64,000 nt of DNA from Bradyrhizobium sp. SZCCHNS1050 (GTDB lineage: Bacteria > Pseudomonadota > Alphaproteobacteria > Rhizobiales > Xanthobacteraceae): contig NZ_JAUETR010000002.1 in assembly GCF_032484785.1 (NCBI RefSeq), positions 1,426,001 to 1,490,000 on the forward strand, in the 5' to 3' direction. A program made the position numbers and the translations under genes. The first letter of the stretch is position 1; each line of letters opens with the position of its first letter. Below the pieces are notes generated by a model. It had not been told where the DNA came from and did no database searches. It saw only the letters and a list, made by a program, of their open reading frames with translations. This document shows positions 8,024 to 17,235 of the stretch, one piece after another.

Positions 8024-8722
8024 ATGACGATGTTTTCGGTCCGCAGTGCCCGCCCTTCGAACGGACATGGCCATGCCGTGCCGATCATCCTGGGCTGCGT
8101 GCTGGCGGCGGCGGCAATCGCGCTGGTCGCCTACCTGCTCTGGCCGACCTGGCGCGCCGGCACCTTCAAGGGACCCGAGCGCCTGCCGGTCAGCATCGGC
8201 GGCACCGTGTTCAACGTGCCGGCGGCCGCCATCCGGGTGAAGATCCAGCGCCATACGGGGCCGCAGGAGCGCGTCGATCTCGGCTTCGAATATCCCTCGC
8301 TCACGCCGCCCGAGGCGCCGCATCACGTCAGCGCCGACCAGATCGATCAGGCGCCGCACCCGATCGATCGCATCTTCGTCTCGATATCGGCGCATCACGA
8401 CGCGATGTCGCCCGAGACGCGACTGAAGACGATCTATCCGCGCTATCTCAATCCGACGGCCGTGCCGGTGCAGGACGGATTGAGCATGCGAAGCTTCCGC
8501 GCGGGCACAGCGTACGACATGGAGGATCTGTTCACGGCCGAGCAGCCTTTGCTGGTCGCCCGCTGCACGCGTGATGCCGCCACGCCGGGCATGTGCCTCA
8601 GCGAGCGCCGCGTCGAGGGCGCGGATCTCGTGTTTCGCTACCCCCGCAGCTGGCTGTCGCAATGGCAGGACGTGGCGAGCGCGATGGAGCGGCTGACTGC
8701 GCAGATGCACGCGGTGAAGTAG
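8024..8722 (+). CDS. Membrane-anchored hypothetical protein
   Basis: 232 residues from ATG 8024 (a second ATG at 8030 is also possible). One transmembrane helix at about residues 20-42 (IILGCVLAAAAIALVAYLLW) anchors a roughly 185-residue periplasmic domain. That domain contains a lone Cys pair (ARCTRDAATPGMC) that may form a disulfide, and no recognisable catalytic motif. Single gene, function unknown. Confidence 0.7.
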   Translation: MTMFSVRSARPSNGHGHAVPIILGCVLAAAAIALVAYLLWPTWRAGTFKGPERLPVSIGGTVFNVPAAAIRVKIQRHTGPQERVDLGFEYPSLTPPEAPHHVSADQIDQAPHPIDRIFVSISAHHDAMSPETRLKTIYPRYLNPTAVPVQDGLSMRSFRAGTAYDMEDLFTAEQPLLVARCTRDAATPGMCLSERRVEGADLVFRYPRSWLSQWQDVASAMERLTAQMHAVK

Positions 8723-8810
8723 GTCGTAGGCAATCGTTGAAATCGTGGCCCGGATGAGCGCAGCCCGCGCACGGACGTCGAATGTGAGAGCTGCCAAACT
8801 CTCTCCGATC

Positions 8811-8957
8811 GTCATTCCGGGGCACGCGAAGCGCGAGCCCGGAATCCATACTCACGAGCGGATGTTGGGGCGACCACATGCGCCACGGCCATCGCGCGTC
8901 TCACGGCGTCCTGGGGCTATGGATTCCGGGCTCGCGCTTCGCGCGCCCCGGAATGAC
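8811..8957. repeat. Palindromic intergenic repeat, family A, copy 1
   Basis: The element begins GTCATTCCGGGGC and ends with the reverse complement, GCCCCGGAATGAC. Inside each end is an arm of the type CGCGAAGCGCGAGCCCGGAA followed by TCCAT. The arms pair and the centre (about 50 nt) is variable. It lies in the 448-nt gap between the genes ending at 8722 and 9171, which holds nothing else recognisable. Further copies are at 31775, 41241, 45940 and 62498. Confidence 0.85.
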
Positions 8958-9170
8958 GGCGTGGATGGAAGCCGGGCTCATCCGCGGACGGATTGCGTGC
9001 TGACAGCGTGTGCGTAAGCACGCCGGAGCCGGTCTGCGGGAGCTGCTCTCTCAACCCGCGCGAGCGCGCCCCTGGGCGCGCCTGCACCACGATTCGTTCT
9101 GGCAACGCCGCCATCTTCGCAAGCGTCCCCGCATGCGCTTCGCGCTCATGCGGGCCGCTGCATCCGGCAA

Positions 9171-9395
9171 CTACTCGACCAGATCGTCTTCCAGGATCGC
9201 CATCTGGAACTGGAACGAGCGGTCGTCGTCCTCGTCGTCGACGAACAGCACGCCGATGAACTCTTCGCCGATATAGACCTCGGCGGAGTCTTCCTTCTTC
9301 GGCCGCGGCACCACACGGATCTTGGGATTGCCGAACACGCGCTTCAGATACGCGTCGAGCTTCCTGACTTCCTGAACGTCCACGGTGATCTCCAA
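9171..9395 (-). CDS. DUF3126 family protein
   Basis: 74 residues, a compact acidic alpha/beta protein with the typical sequence of the alphaproteobacterial DUF3126 family (EVRKLDAYLKRVFGNPKIRV near the start, EEFIGVLF and a DDEDDD turn later). No catalytic residues are known for the family. It lies downstream of cysE (9638-10468, same strand) with a 242-nt gap; this order recurs in rhizobia, from memory rather than a check. Confidence 0.85.
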   Translation of the reverse strand: MEITVDVQEVRKLDAYLKRVFGNPKIRVVPRPKKEDSAEVYIGEEFIGVLFVDDEDDDRSFQFQMAILEDDLVE

Positions 9396-9637
9396 TCGAC
9401 AGCGAGGTTTGCAGATGATGCGGACGTTGCAGCGCGAACGTCCGTGTCCTTATGAGTTCGACATTCCAGCCCATCGATCGAGGCAAGACGAGCCGGCGAT
9501 GTCGAACGACCTGAAAGGGACGCCGTGGATCTCACATTCATTCCGCCAAGACAAACGGCGGATCGTCAAATCCACAGACGCCGATGTGTTGGCACGAAAT
9601 TCCCTTGATGAGAAGGTCTTGACTTCGCGCTCGCGGC

Positions 9638-10468
9638 TCAGATCCCGATCGCGTTGATCATCTGATCCATGGTGCGCGACGGCTCCGCACAACCGGCCTC
9701 GCCGACGATTTTCGCCGGCACGCCTGCGACGGTGACGTTGTTCGGCACCGGCTTCACGACGACTGAACCGGCGGCAATGCGCGCGCAATGACCGACTTCG
9801 ATGTTGCCGAGCACCTTGGCGCCGGCGCCGATCAGCACGCCGTGACGAATCTTGGGATGCCGATCCTCGTTCTCCTTGCCTGTGCCGCCGAGCGTCACGC
9901 CGTGCAGAATCGAGACGTTGTCCTCGATGATGGCCGTTTCGCCGCAGACGAAGCCGGTGGCGTGATCGAGGAAGATGCCGCGGCCGATGCGCGCCGCCGG
10001 ATTGATGTCGGTCTGGAACACCGCCGAAGACCGGCTCTGCAGATAGAACGCGAAATCCTTGCGGCTCTTGCGGTACAGCCAATGCGCCAGCCGGTGCGTC
10101 TGCAGCGCGTGAAAGCCCTTGAAGTAGAGCAACGGATCGATGAAGCGCGTGGTGGCGGGATCGCGATCGTAGACGGCGACGAGATCGGCGCGAAACGCAT
10201 GGCCGAGGTCCGGCTCGTCGCGCAGCGCGTCGTCGAAGGTCTGGCGGATCAGGTCGCCCGACAGCGCGGAATGATCGAGACGATCGGCAACCCGGTGCAC
10301 GACCGAATCCTCGAGACGGCCGTGGTGCAGAACGGTTGAATAGATGAAGGTCGCAAGCTCGGGCTCGCGACGCACGATCTCTTCTGCCTCGTGGCGGATC
10401 CGATCCCATATCGGATCAAGCGTCGCCAGCTTGCTGCCCTGCTGCGGATTGGTCTGATGCATAGCCAT
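9638..10468 (-). CDS. cysE: Serine O-acetyltransferase
   Basis: Transfers acetyl from acetyl-CoA to L-serine, the first step of cysteine synthesis. 276 residues from ATG 10468; the frame is open to 10585 but the added part is not protein-like. The N-terminal helical domain (about 1-140) is followed by left-handed beta-helix hexapeptide repeats with the CysE signature DHATGFVCGETA and HGVTLGGTGK, then the C-terminal tail ending in Ile. That C-terminal region normally serves feedback inhibition by cysteine and docking of CysK. Key residues Asp and His in the DHATG box are present. Confidence 0.93.
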   Translation of the reverse strand: MAMHQTNPQQGSKLATLDPIWDRIRHEAEEIVRREPELATFIYSTVLHHGRLEDSVVHRVADRLDHSALSGDLIRQTFDDALRDEPDLGHAFRADLVAVYDRDPATTRFIDPLLYFKGFHALQTHRLAHWLYRKSRKDFAFYLQSRSSAVFQTDINPAARIGRGIFLDHATGFVCGETAIIEDNVSILHGVTLGGTGKENEDRHPKIRHGVLIGAGAKVLGNIEVGHCARIAAGSVVVKPVPNNVTVAGVPAKIVGEAGCAEPSRTMDQMINAIGI

Positions 10469-10961
10469 GGCTGCTTCTCGCAGTTTCAGTGGGCGGGCCT
10501 TATAGCACGGCGCATGGAACGATGTCCTCAGCGGGCTGCGCGAGGCCGGGGATCCATTCCAGCCAGCCTGCCTCCCAGAGAACACGGGATTGAGACATTT
10601 CCGTTACGCCCCGCCGGTGACGTCCCGGTTGCGCCGCCATGCCATTCGGCACCGCGTCGGCTCAAGGTGGGCAGCAGGAACCCGAAATCAAGACGATCAC
10701 CGGGGAAGCAATCGGTTCCCGCCCCTGGCGCACCCTGCGGGCGGATGGGGCGGATACCGGTGGCTGCGGCAAAAAGGAACCACCCGGAGGATCGAAGGCC
10801 GGCGGCCCCCCGTTCGATCACGGGATCGGCTTTACCATCCATCGCTCTGCGTCTACTAGTGAATATCGCCCTGACCATACTTCGGCCACGGTGCTCCTGA
10901 TCGGGGGGACACGGGTATCAGTAACACTCAGATCCTGGACGAACGCGCGACCGAGGCCGGA
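10469..10961. other. Gene-free gap between cysE and the membrane protein gene
   Basis: Divergent intergenic region of about 490 nt. Open frames occur on both strands but have Arg/Gly/Pro-heavy translations typical of noncoding high-GC DNA. No repeat, hairpin or convincing promoter was seen. Confidence 0.4.
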
Positions 10962-12281
10962 TTGGCCTGGCTCCCCGTCATCGTCATCCCGCTCTTCCTG
11001 GTCGCGCCGGCGCTGTGGAACGGCTACCCGCTGCTGCAGTGGGACACCGGGGGCTATCTCGCGCGCTGGTACGAAGGCTATCTGGTGCCGAGCCGCTCGA
11101 CCGTGTTCGGGCTCTATCTGCATTGGGGCGAGGGCTCGAGCTTCTGGCTCAATCTCGGCCTGCAGGCGCTGGCGACGCTGTGGATCCTGCAGCTCACCTT
11201 GCGCCTGCTGGGACTGGCCCAACCGCTGCGACTGCTCTGGATCGGCCTGCTGCTGATCCTGACCACCGCCCTGCCCTGGCTCGCCAGCATGCTGCTGACC
11301 GACATCTTCGCTGGCCTGTCGGTGCTCGCGCTCTACATCATGGTCACTCAGGCGCGCCGGACCACCGTCCTGGAAAAGTGCGCGCTGTTCGGCTTCGTCG
11401 CCTTCGCCTCCGCCACCCACAGCGCTACGCTGGGCGTGCTGTTCGGCCTGTGCTGCGCCGGCTGGATCGCCTATCCCTGGCTGCGCCGGCAGATCGCGCT
11501 CTCCGGCCTGGTCCAGGCCAGCATGACGATCGTCGCGGGTGCGGCGATGCTGCTCGCGGCCAACTTTGCCCTGTCCGGCCAGCTCGCGTGGACGCCGGGC
11601 GGTACCGGCGTCGCCTTCGGCCGCATGCTCCAGGACGGCATCGTGGCGCAATATCTGAAGGACCATTGCGCCCGCGAGAAGCTGAAGCTCTGCCCCTATC
11701 GCAACGAGCTGCCGCCCACCGCCGACGACTTCCTGTGGGGCAACAGCATGTTCAACAAGCTCGGCCGCTTCGAGGGCATGAACGACGAGATGGGCTTCAT
11801 CGTGAAGCGGTCGCTCGCGGCCTACCCGCTGTGGCAGGCCAGGGCCGCCGCGGTCGCCACCGCCGAGCAGCTGGTGCATGTGGCGACCGGCGAGGGCACC
11901 AACGGCTGGCTGCCGCACACCTATGGCATCATCGAGCGCTACGTCCCCTCGCAGGTCAAGAAGATGCGCGCCGCACACCAGCAGCACTGGGAGATCAGTT
12001 TCGCCGTCATCAACTGGCTGCACGTGCCGGTCGCGCTGGCCTCGATGCTGGCGGCGGCGGCGATCGCAGCGCACGCGATCTGGCGCCGGCGGCGCGACGA
12101 CGTGGCCCTGCTCGCCATCACCGTGACCCTGGCGCTGCTCGGCAATGCCGTGATCTGCGGCGTCATCTCCGGCCCGCATGACCGCTACGGCGCCCGGATG
12201 GTGTGGATCGCCACCTTCACCGCGCTGATCGCGGCGGCGAGGTGGTTCAGCGGCGAGCGTGTGGACGGCTCCGCCGCATGA
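10962..12281 (+). CDS. Polytopic membrane protein of unknown function
   Basis: 439 residues with about ten hydrophobic segments, for example residues 4-15, 60-80, 87-105, 112-125 and 195-210, and three more near the C-terminus. A soluble loop between about 215 and 330 contains Cys, Trp and His residues. The topology resembles GT-C type glycosyltransferases or polyprenol-sugar-using proteins, but the expected acidic motif is not clear, so no function is given. The start is uncertain: TTG 10962 is the first accepted start codon, and the frame is open back to 10875 with only a CTG (10935) in between and no ATG or GTG. Confidence 0.75.
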   Translation: MAWLPVIVIPLFLVAPALWNGYPLLQWDTGGYLARWYEGYLVPSRSTVFGLYLHWGEGSSFWLNLGLQALATLWILQLTLRLLGLAQPLRLLWIGLLLILTTALPWLASMLLTDIFAGLSVLALYIMVTQARRTTVLEKCALFGFVAFASATHSATLGVLFGLCCAGWIAYPWLRRQIALSGLVQASMTIVAGAAMLLAANFALSGQLAWTPGGTGVAFGRMLQDGIVAQYLKDHCAREKLKLCPYRNELPPTADDFLWGNSMFNKLGRFEGMNDEMGFIVKRSLAAYPLWQARAAAVATAEQLVHVATGEGTNGWLPHTYGIIERYVPSQVKKMRAAHQQHWEISFAVINWLHVPVALASMLAAAAIAAHAIWRRRRDDVALLAITVTLALLGNAVICGVISGPHDRYGARMVWIATFTALIAAARWFSGERVDGSAA

Positions 12282-12288
12282 CGCCCCC

Positions 12289-12398
12289 GTAGCCCGCATC
12301 AGCGACAGCCGGCGCCGCAAGGCGTCGGGATAGCGACATGCGGGGTCTCGCGCGCTGTGCCGGAGACCCCGGGGGGTCGCTGCGCTCGCCCGGGCTAC
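12289..12398. repeat. Palindromic intergenic repeat, family B, copy 1
   Basis: Starts GTAGCCCGCAT, continues with AGCGACATGCGGGGTCTC, and ends in GCTCGCCCGGGCTAC. The arms are imperfect reverse complements. It fills the gap between two convergent genes. Better copies are at 31953 and 37215. Confidence 0.75.
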
Positions 12399-12402
12399 GG
12401 CT

Positions 12403-13152
12403 TCAGCGCCGTGACAGAAAGTCGATCACCCCGGCCTTGTAGACCTTGTCGCCGACCGCGCGCATGTGATCGCGATTGGGGATATCGAGCACTTCGGCAC
12501 CGGGGATGAGCGCGCCGAGCGCCGGACCGGAGCCCGACACTTCGTCGGCCGTGCCGACCGCGACCAGCACCGGCACGGCGATACGGCGGGCGTCGTCGCG
12601 CGAGATCAGGCCGCGCGAGCCGCGCATGCAGGCGGCCAGCGCCAGACGGTCCGAGCGGGTCTGGTCGGCGAAGGCGCGGAAGGTGCGGCCCACGGGATCG
12701 GTCACGTTATCGATCGAGGGCGCCTCGAGCGCGGCGGCGACGTTCTCGCCGGGACCGCCGCCTTCGATCATCGCCATGCCGATGCCGCCGAAGATCGCCG
12801 AACGCAGCCGCTCTGGCGCGGTCAGCGCGATATGCGCGGCGATGCGGCCGCCGAGCGAGTAGCCCATCACGTCGGCGCTGGCGAGGCCGAGATGATCCAT
12901 CAGCGCCGTGACGTCGCTCGCCATCTCCGCGATCGAATACAGCGTGGGGTCGTACAGCTTGGCCGAATCGCCATGGCCGCGGTTGTCGAGCGCGATCACC
13001 CGGCGGCCATCCTTGCGCAATTCGGAGATCCAGGCCGGATAGACCCAGTTGACGTTCTTGCTCGAGGCAAAGCCATGGACGAGCACGATCGGATCGCCCT
13101 CCCCCTCGTCGATGAAGGCAATTTCAACGGCGCCGTTGTGAAAGCTCGGCAT
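12403..13152 (-). CDS. Alpha/beta hydrolase
   Basis: 249 residues with the full alpha/beta-hydrolase layout: HGFASS oxyanion loop at 26-31, DNRGHGDS at 56-63, nucleophile Ser99 in GYSLGG, acidic residue in VGTADEVSG and catalytic His in NRDHMRAV near the C-terminus. The size and motifs resemble 3-oxoadipate enol-lactonase-like hydrolases, but the substrate cannot be assigned. It is cytosolic, with no signal peptide. The minus-strand gene runs towards a plus-strand gene with a palindromic repeat between their ends. Confidence 0.9.
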   Translation of the reverse strand: MPSFHNGAVEIAFIDEGEGDPIVLVHGFASSKNVNWVYPAWISELRKDGRRVIALDNRGHGDSAKLYDPTLYSIAEMASDVTALMDHLGLASADVMGYSLGGRIAAHIALTAPERLRSAIFGGIGMAMIEGGGPGENVAAALEAPSIDNVTDPVGRTFRAFADQTRSDRLALAACMRGSRGLISRDDARRIAVPVLVAVGTADEVSGSGPALGALIPGAEVLDIPNRDHMRAVGDKVYKAGVIDFLSRR

Positions 13153-13201
13153 CGGTCGCGAATCCCGGAACGCTGGAGTGAAGCTGGTCGGACGAAGTCT
13201 A

Positions 13202-13300
13202 GATCATGATGCGATTCCACGGAATCGCATCATGATCTTATCCCTTTGTTTGAGCATGATCTTTTCGGAAAACCGGCTTCCACTTTTCCGGATCATGCTC
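13202..13300. repeat. Double palindrome, family D
   Basis: Two adjacent inverted repeats. The first has perfect 17-bp arms (13202-13218 and 13221-13237) around 2 nt. The second has 10-bp arms (GAGCATGATC at 13252-13261, GATCATGCTC at 13291-13300) and inner arms CGGAAAA/TTTTCCG. The second is a repeat type seen widely in Bradyrhizobium and Rhodopseudomonas genomes. Its outer end overlaps the first base of the stop codon of the gene at 13300. Confidence 0.85.
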
Positions 13301-14451
13301 TAGCCGCAGGACGCGGTTGCGGCCAGTTCGGGAGCGACGGCCGCGGCCTGCATCCGGCGCAGGCGGCGCCGCCGGCTCCGGTCGAGCCAGGCCTGGGTGG
13401 CCCGCTCGGTCATCGCCTTCAGCGATGCGACGAAGCTGAGCAGCGTCATCAGCGCGCCGAACAGCCAGAGCGCGAGATTGAATGCCCCCGCGGTCAGCAG
13501 CAGCGCGCCGCGGCCGAGCAGCTTCAGGATCGCCCGCGTCTGCCCGCCCTTGGCCTCCGCCAGGCGGGCCGCGCGGGCGATGTCCTTCGGTCCTTCGGCG
13601 AGCTTGAGCGAATCCAGTGCGCCGCGCGTGCCGGCCTTTTCGGTGATGCGGCCGACATCCTTGGCGAGCCGCACCAGCGCGCCGGCCTTCTCGGCGCGGA
13701 ACGCCGCCCGGATCGCGGTCGCGGTCTGGCCCGGACGAAGCACCGAGCCCGAGGCCACCGCCTGCTGCAACAGCGGCGCATCGACCACCTCGCGCGCGGA
13801 GCGTCCCGCCCAGGCGGCGAGCCCCTCGCCGAGCCGGCCAACCTTTCGCGCATCCTTCACCAGCGTCAGCCCGGCCCGCACTGGCGCGGCGGTGCCGGCC
13901 GAGGCATAGGTTGCGGCGGTGACGGCAAGACCGGCCGTGGCCAGGCCCAGCACCAGGCGGTCGGTCTCCTCGCCCATCACCAGATGCTTGCCTTCGCGGA
14001 CCGCGTCGCGGATGTCGCCGAACACGAAGAGATCGCCGGCTACCGTGCCGGACAGGCTCGCGACGTCGTCGGCCTGGCCGGTGACGAGCCCGGTCGCGAA
14101 CCGCTTGGCAACGCTGGCCGGCGCCTTCTCGGCGGCCACCGCATCGCTCACGCGCTGCACCAGCCCCTCGTCGAGCACCACCTGCTGATCCCGCGCGAGC
14201 GCGACGAAGCTCTCCGCGAGATCTGGATCGCCGGCGGCGAGCGCGTCCTCGATATTGCTGATGATCCGCGCCGGATCGTTCTGCAGAACGGACGCGATCT
14301 GAAGCTCCGACAGCCTCGCCGGATCGTCCTGCGCCACGACGATGGCTCCGGCCCCATAGGCGTGCGGCCATATCGCAGCGCCGACCGCGGCGCTCACGGC
14401 GAGCCCGGCCAGCGCCAGACCGAGTCCCAGCTTGATTCGCTTCGAGATCAC
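13300..14451 (-). CDS. Hypothetical membrane-associated protein
   Basis: About 383 residues if started at GTG 14451, where GAAGGCGG precedes by a few bases and an N-terminal hydrophobic helix follows directly (LGLGLALAGLAVSAAVGAAI). The frame is open to 14580 but that part is not membrane- or protein-like. Further hydrophobic stretches are at about 175-200 and 315-340 (LLLTAGAFNLALWLFGALMT). The middle is Ala-rich and helical. It ends in a basic RRRRLRRMQ stretch. Not recognised. The TAG stop is formed at the edge of the palindrome at 13252-13300. Confidence 0.65.
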   Translation of the reverse strand: MISKRIKLGLGLALAGLAVSAAVGAAIWPHAYGAGAIVVAQDDPARLSELQIASVLQNDPARIISNIEDALAAGDPDLAESFVALARDQQVVLDEGLVQRVSDAVAAEKAPASVAKRFATGLVTGQADDVASLSGTVAGDLFVFGDIRDAVREGKHLVMGEETDRLVLGLATAGLAVTAATYASAGTAAPVRAGLTLVKDARKVGRLGEGLAAWAGRSAREVVDAPLLQQAVASGSVLRPGQTATAIRAAFRAEKAGALVRLAKDVGRITEKAGTRGALDSLKLAEGPKDIARAARLAEAKGGQTRAILKLLGRGALLLTAGAFNLALWLFGALMTLLSFVASLKAMTERATQAWLDRSRRRRLRRMQAAAVAPELAATASCG

Positions 14452-14743
14452 GCCGCCTTCACGTTTTCGCGGGAACGATGCGGAGAGACATAATAATTTT
14501 TGTGCCTGACACAACGGCCCCGACGAAAGAAGGGCTTCTCGGCGGCCCTGAGTTTGTGTCGAATCCACAGGCCACAACATAACGGCGTGCGTTGCACCAA
14601 ACGCGGGTTCCCAGCACTAGGAATTGGCCTTAAGGCTCAGTATGGTCGCGCCGTTTTCGACGCGCGCGGCCGTGCGACCTCAGTCCCGTCCTGCTCCGTC
14701 GTGCTGACCGCATACGCTCCCGTTGCCACGCGAGGTGATACCG

Positions 14744-14986
14744 ATGGCCGATAACATCGTCCCGCATTTCAACAACGATGCCGGAGTCCCCGTCATCGAG
14801 ATCGGCTCGCATGAGTTCATGTGCGTGGGCGCCAATCCGCCGTTCGATCATCCGCACGTGTTCCTCGATCTCGGCAACGACAAAGAGATCATCTGCCCGT
14901 ACTGCTCGACGCTGTACCGCTATGCGCCGGACCTCGCCGCCGGCGAGGCGCGGCCGCCGGAATGCGTGCTGAAGGACGTCGCCTGA
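14744..14986 (+). CDS. Zinc-finger domain-containing protein (NDUFS6/zf-CHCC type)
   Basis: 80 residues from ATG 14744 (GAGGTGATACCG upstream). The zinc site is formed by Cys and His in EFMCVGANPPFDHPHVFLDL and by the CPYC pair in EIICPYCSTLYRY. This is the short zinc-finger module related to the NDUFS6 accessory subunit of complex I, found as a stand-alone protein across alphaproteobacteria. Whether it works with complex I here is not known. The monooxygenase gene starts 10 nt after its stop, so the two may be co-transcribed. Confidence 0.88.
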   Translation: MADNIVPHFNNDAGVPVIEIGSHEFMCVGANPPFDHPHVFLDLGNDKEIICPYCSTLYRYAPDLAAGEARPPECVLKDVA

Positions 14987-14996
14987 TCGGCGTGTC

Positions 14997-16196
14997 GTGG
15001 CATCGCGTACCGTCTATGTGGCGGGGGCCGGAATTGGCGGCCTGACGGCTGCGCTCGCGCTCGCCACCAAGGGCTTCCGCGTCGTCGTGCTGGAGAAGGC
15101 CGAACGGCTCGAGGAGGTCGGCGCCGGCCTGCAGCTCTCGCCCAACGCCAGCCGTATCCTGCTCGATCTCGGCCTGGGGCCGCGGCTGACCGCGCGTGCC
15201 GTGGTGCCCGACGCCGTCAGCATCATGAGCGCGCGGGCCGGCGGCGAGATCGCCCGCCTGCCGCTCGGCGAGGCCGCGAGCCAGGCGGCTGGCGCGCCTT
15301 ATTGGGTGATCCACCGCGCCGATCTGCAGGCGGCGCTGGCCGCGGAGGTGATGGCGCATCCGGACGTCGAACTGCGGCTCGGCTGCCAGTTCGAGGACGT
15401 CGCCGCCCACGCCAAGGGTCTGACCGTGGTGCATCGCCGCGGCAATGAGCGCCGCCAGGACGTGGCGCTGGCGCTGATCGGCGCCGACGGCGTGTGGTCG
15501 GCGGTCCGGCACCACCTGTTTCCGCAGGTCCGCGCCGAGTTCTCCGGCCTGATCGCCTGGCGTGGCACGCTCGACGCCCGGCAATTGCCACGCGAATTGA
15601 CGGCAGCGCGGGTGCAGCTCTGGATGGGCCCCGAGGCCCATCTCGTCGCCTATCCGATTTCGGCCGGCCGCCAGGTCAACGTGGTCGCGGTGGTGCCGGG
15701 GACCTGGAACCGGCCGGGCTGGAGCACGGAGGGTGATCCGAGCGAGCTGAAGGCGGCGTTCGCGCCGCCGCGCTGGCCCGCGACGGCGCGGCTGCTGCTC
15801 AATGCGGTCGACGGCTGGCGCAAATGGGCGCTGTTCGGCGTCCCCGAAGGCATCGAATGGACCGAGGGCAGCGTCGCGCTGCTGGGCGACGCCGCGCACG
15901 CCATGCTGCCCTTTGCAGCGCAGGGCGCGGGAATGGCGATCGAGGACGCGGTGGTGCTCGCCAAGTGCCTGAGCGAGGCGCGCCCGGACGGTCCGGGCGC
16001 GATCCCGGCTGCGCTGAAACGCTACGCCAAGCTGCGCCGCCCGCGTGTCGGCCAGGTGCAGCGCACCGCACGCAATCAGGGCCGCCTCTATCACATGACC
16101 GGACCGCTGGCGCTGGCCCGCGACCTCAGCATCAAGGCGCTCGGCCCGCAGCGCCTGTCGGCGCGGCAGAGCTGGATCTACGACTGGCGGCCGTAG
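14997..16196 (+). CDS. FAD-dependent monooxygenase, salicylate-hydroxylase-like
   Basis: 399 residues with the class A flavin hydroxylase landmarks: N-terminal GAGIGGLTAALAL (dinucleotide binding), the DG motif ADGVWSAVR and the GDAAHAMLPFAAQGAG flavin-binding box. Such enzymes use NAD(P)H and O2 to hydroxylate an aromatic ring. The closest types by motif are salicylate 1-hydroxylase and 6-hydroxynicotinate monooxygenase, but the substrate is not set by sequence. GTG 14997 is chosen as start because it puts the Rossmann strand at residues 5-9 as usual. It follows the zinc-finger gene by 10 nt. Confidence 0.9.
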   Translation: MASRTVYVAGAGIGGLTAALALATKGFRVVVLEKAERLEEVGAGLQLSPNASRILLDLGLGPRLTARAVVPDAVSIMSARAGGEIARLPLGEAASQAAGAPYWVIHRADLQAALAAEVMAHPDVELRLGCQFEDVAAHAKGLTVVHRRGNERRQDVALALIGADGVWSAVRHHLFPQVRAEFSGLIAWRGTLDARQLPRELTAARVQLWMGPEAHLVAYPISAGRQVNVVAVVPGTWNRPGWSTEGDPSELKAAFAPPRWPATARLLLNAVDGWRKWALFGVPEGIEWTEGSVALLGDAAHAMLPFAAQGAGMAIEDAVVLAKCLSEARPDGPGAIPAALKRYAKLRRPRVGQVQRTARNQGRLYHMTGPLALARDLSIKALGPQRLSARQSWIYDWRP

Positions 16197-16212
16197 GCGA
16201 AGCGGCCCGGTC

Positions 16213-16665
16213 TCAGTAGACCGAGCCGTCCCGCGGCAGGGTCGACGGCGTGCCCGCACCGGAGGCCATCGGCCGCGCGGGACGCGCCGGCTTGACCGGC
16301 TTGCCGGATTTCGCAGCAGCCGGCTGCGGTGCCGGGGTCTCCTGGCACTTGTTGCGGCGCCAGGCCTCTTCGGCGAACTGGGTCTGGCCACGGATCGCGA
16401 TATAGTCGTTGCGATAGGCGACCTCGGCCACCACCGCGCCGCCGGCTCCGGTCTCTGCCTTGGCCATCAGGCCCTGCAGCTCGGCTGCGCGCCCGGCCAG
16501 CGCCTTGCGCTCGGCCTCGAGCTGCTTGCAGTCATAGAGCTCATACTTGGCCGGATCCGCGAAGGCGGTCGACACGCTGTCGCTCATGCCGGCGCAGCCC
16601 GACAGCAACGATCCCAACCCCAGCAGTCCCGCGGCCAGCGCGACGCGAAGCCGATCGCTGGTCAC
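16213..16665 (-). CDS. Lipoprotein of unknown function
   Basis: About 150 residues from GTG 16665. The signal sequence ends in a canonical lipobox (LLSGC), so the mature protein is likely lipidated at that Cys. Residues about 45-110 are helical, with one Cys (YDCKQLEAE) and a second (NKCQET) that could pair. The C-terminus is Pro/Ala/Lys-rich and probably unstructured. The frame runs upstream to 16932 but without signal or ribosome-site support. Envelope location is inferred from the lipobox. Confidence 0.7.
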   Translation of the reverse strand: MTSDRLRVALAAGLLGLGSLLSGCAGMSDSVSTAFADPAKYELYDCKQLEAERKALAGRAAELQGLMAKAETGAGGAVVAEVAYRNDYIAIRGQTQFAEEAWRRNKCQETPAPQPAAAKSGKPVKPARPARPMASGAGTPSTLPRDGSVY

Positions 16666-17235
16666 GCAGCCTCGACCGTGCGGCGGCGTCGAGCCATTGG
16701 CTCGATCATGGGCTGATCGGCCGCGGACATCGGCCCGAACGGCGGCAGCATTCGTCTCTGCGATGGTCCTCGGATTCGTCACGCTCACCTCGCCCAACGA
16801 CCGGCCCGCAAGGGATGCGGATCCGAATCGGATTCTCGTGATGGGTCCGTGCCTTACAACGGCCGCTTCGTCCATGTCTTGCACCACGTGATCCCAGACT
16901 TGGCAGAGCGCTTCAACGCGAAGGCATCTCAAAGCAGCTGGTGACGGCCGGATTGAGGCTTTACCAAGGCGCTCGCGCTGGCTTGAGCAGGAGCTTCGTC
17001 AGGCACGCCATTGCCGGACGCTTACGGTTTTTCACCTTGATCCGGTCCCTTTCACGGTGCGGGCGGTCAATCGGTTTCGACACCATCCCCTCTTATCCCT
17101 TGCTGCGGGCGGCGGGGACAGGTCGGCCCCGATCTCGCCGTGCCCAAGGGAGCGACGAGGAGGCCGCCCGAGCGAGAGAAACAAGCTTCGGGGCGGGACG
17201 GCGGCGCCGGCCACAGAGCGCCGCCGTTGGCGAGA
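16666..17235. other. Gene-free stretch of about 570 nt
   Basis: No open frame with protein-like composition on either strand. The translations are dominated by Arg, Ser and Pro. No hairpin, repeat copy or RNA gene was recognised. It marks the junction from the conserved block to the exported-paralogue/arylsulfatase block. Confidence 0.4.

Noticed and set aside
10528..10878. 116-codon minus-strand open frame in the gap after cysE
   Set aside because: Composition is Arg/Gly/Pro-heavy with no domain, signal or ribosome site; it looks like chance openness in GC-rich DNA.
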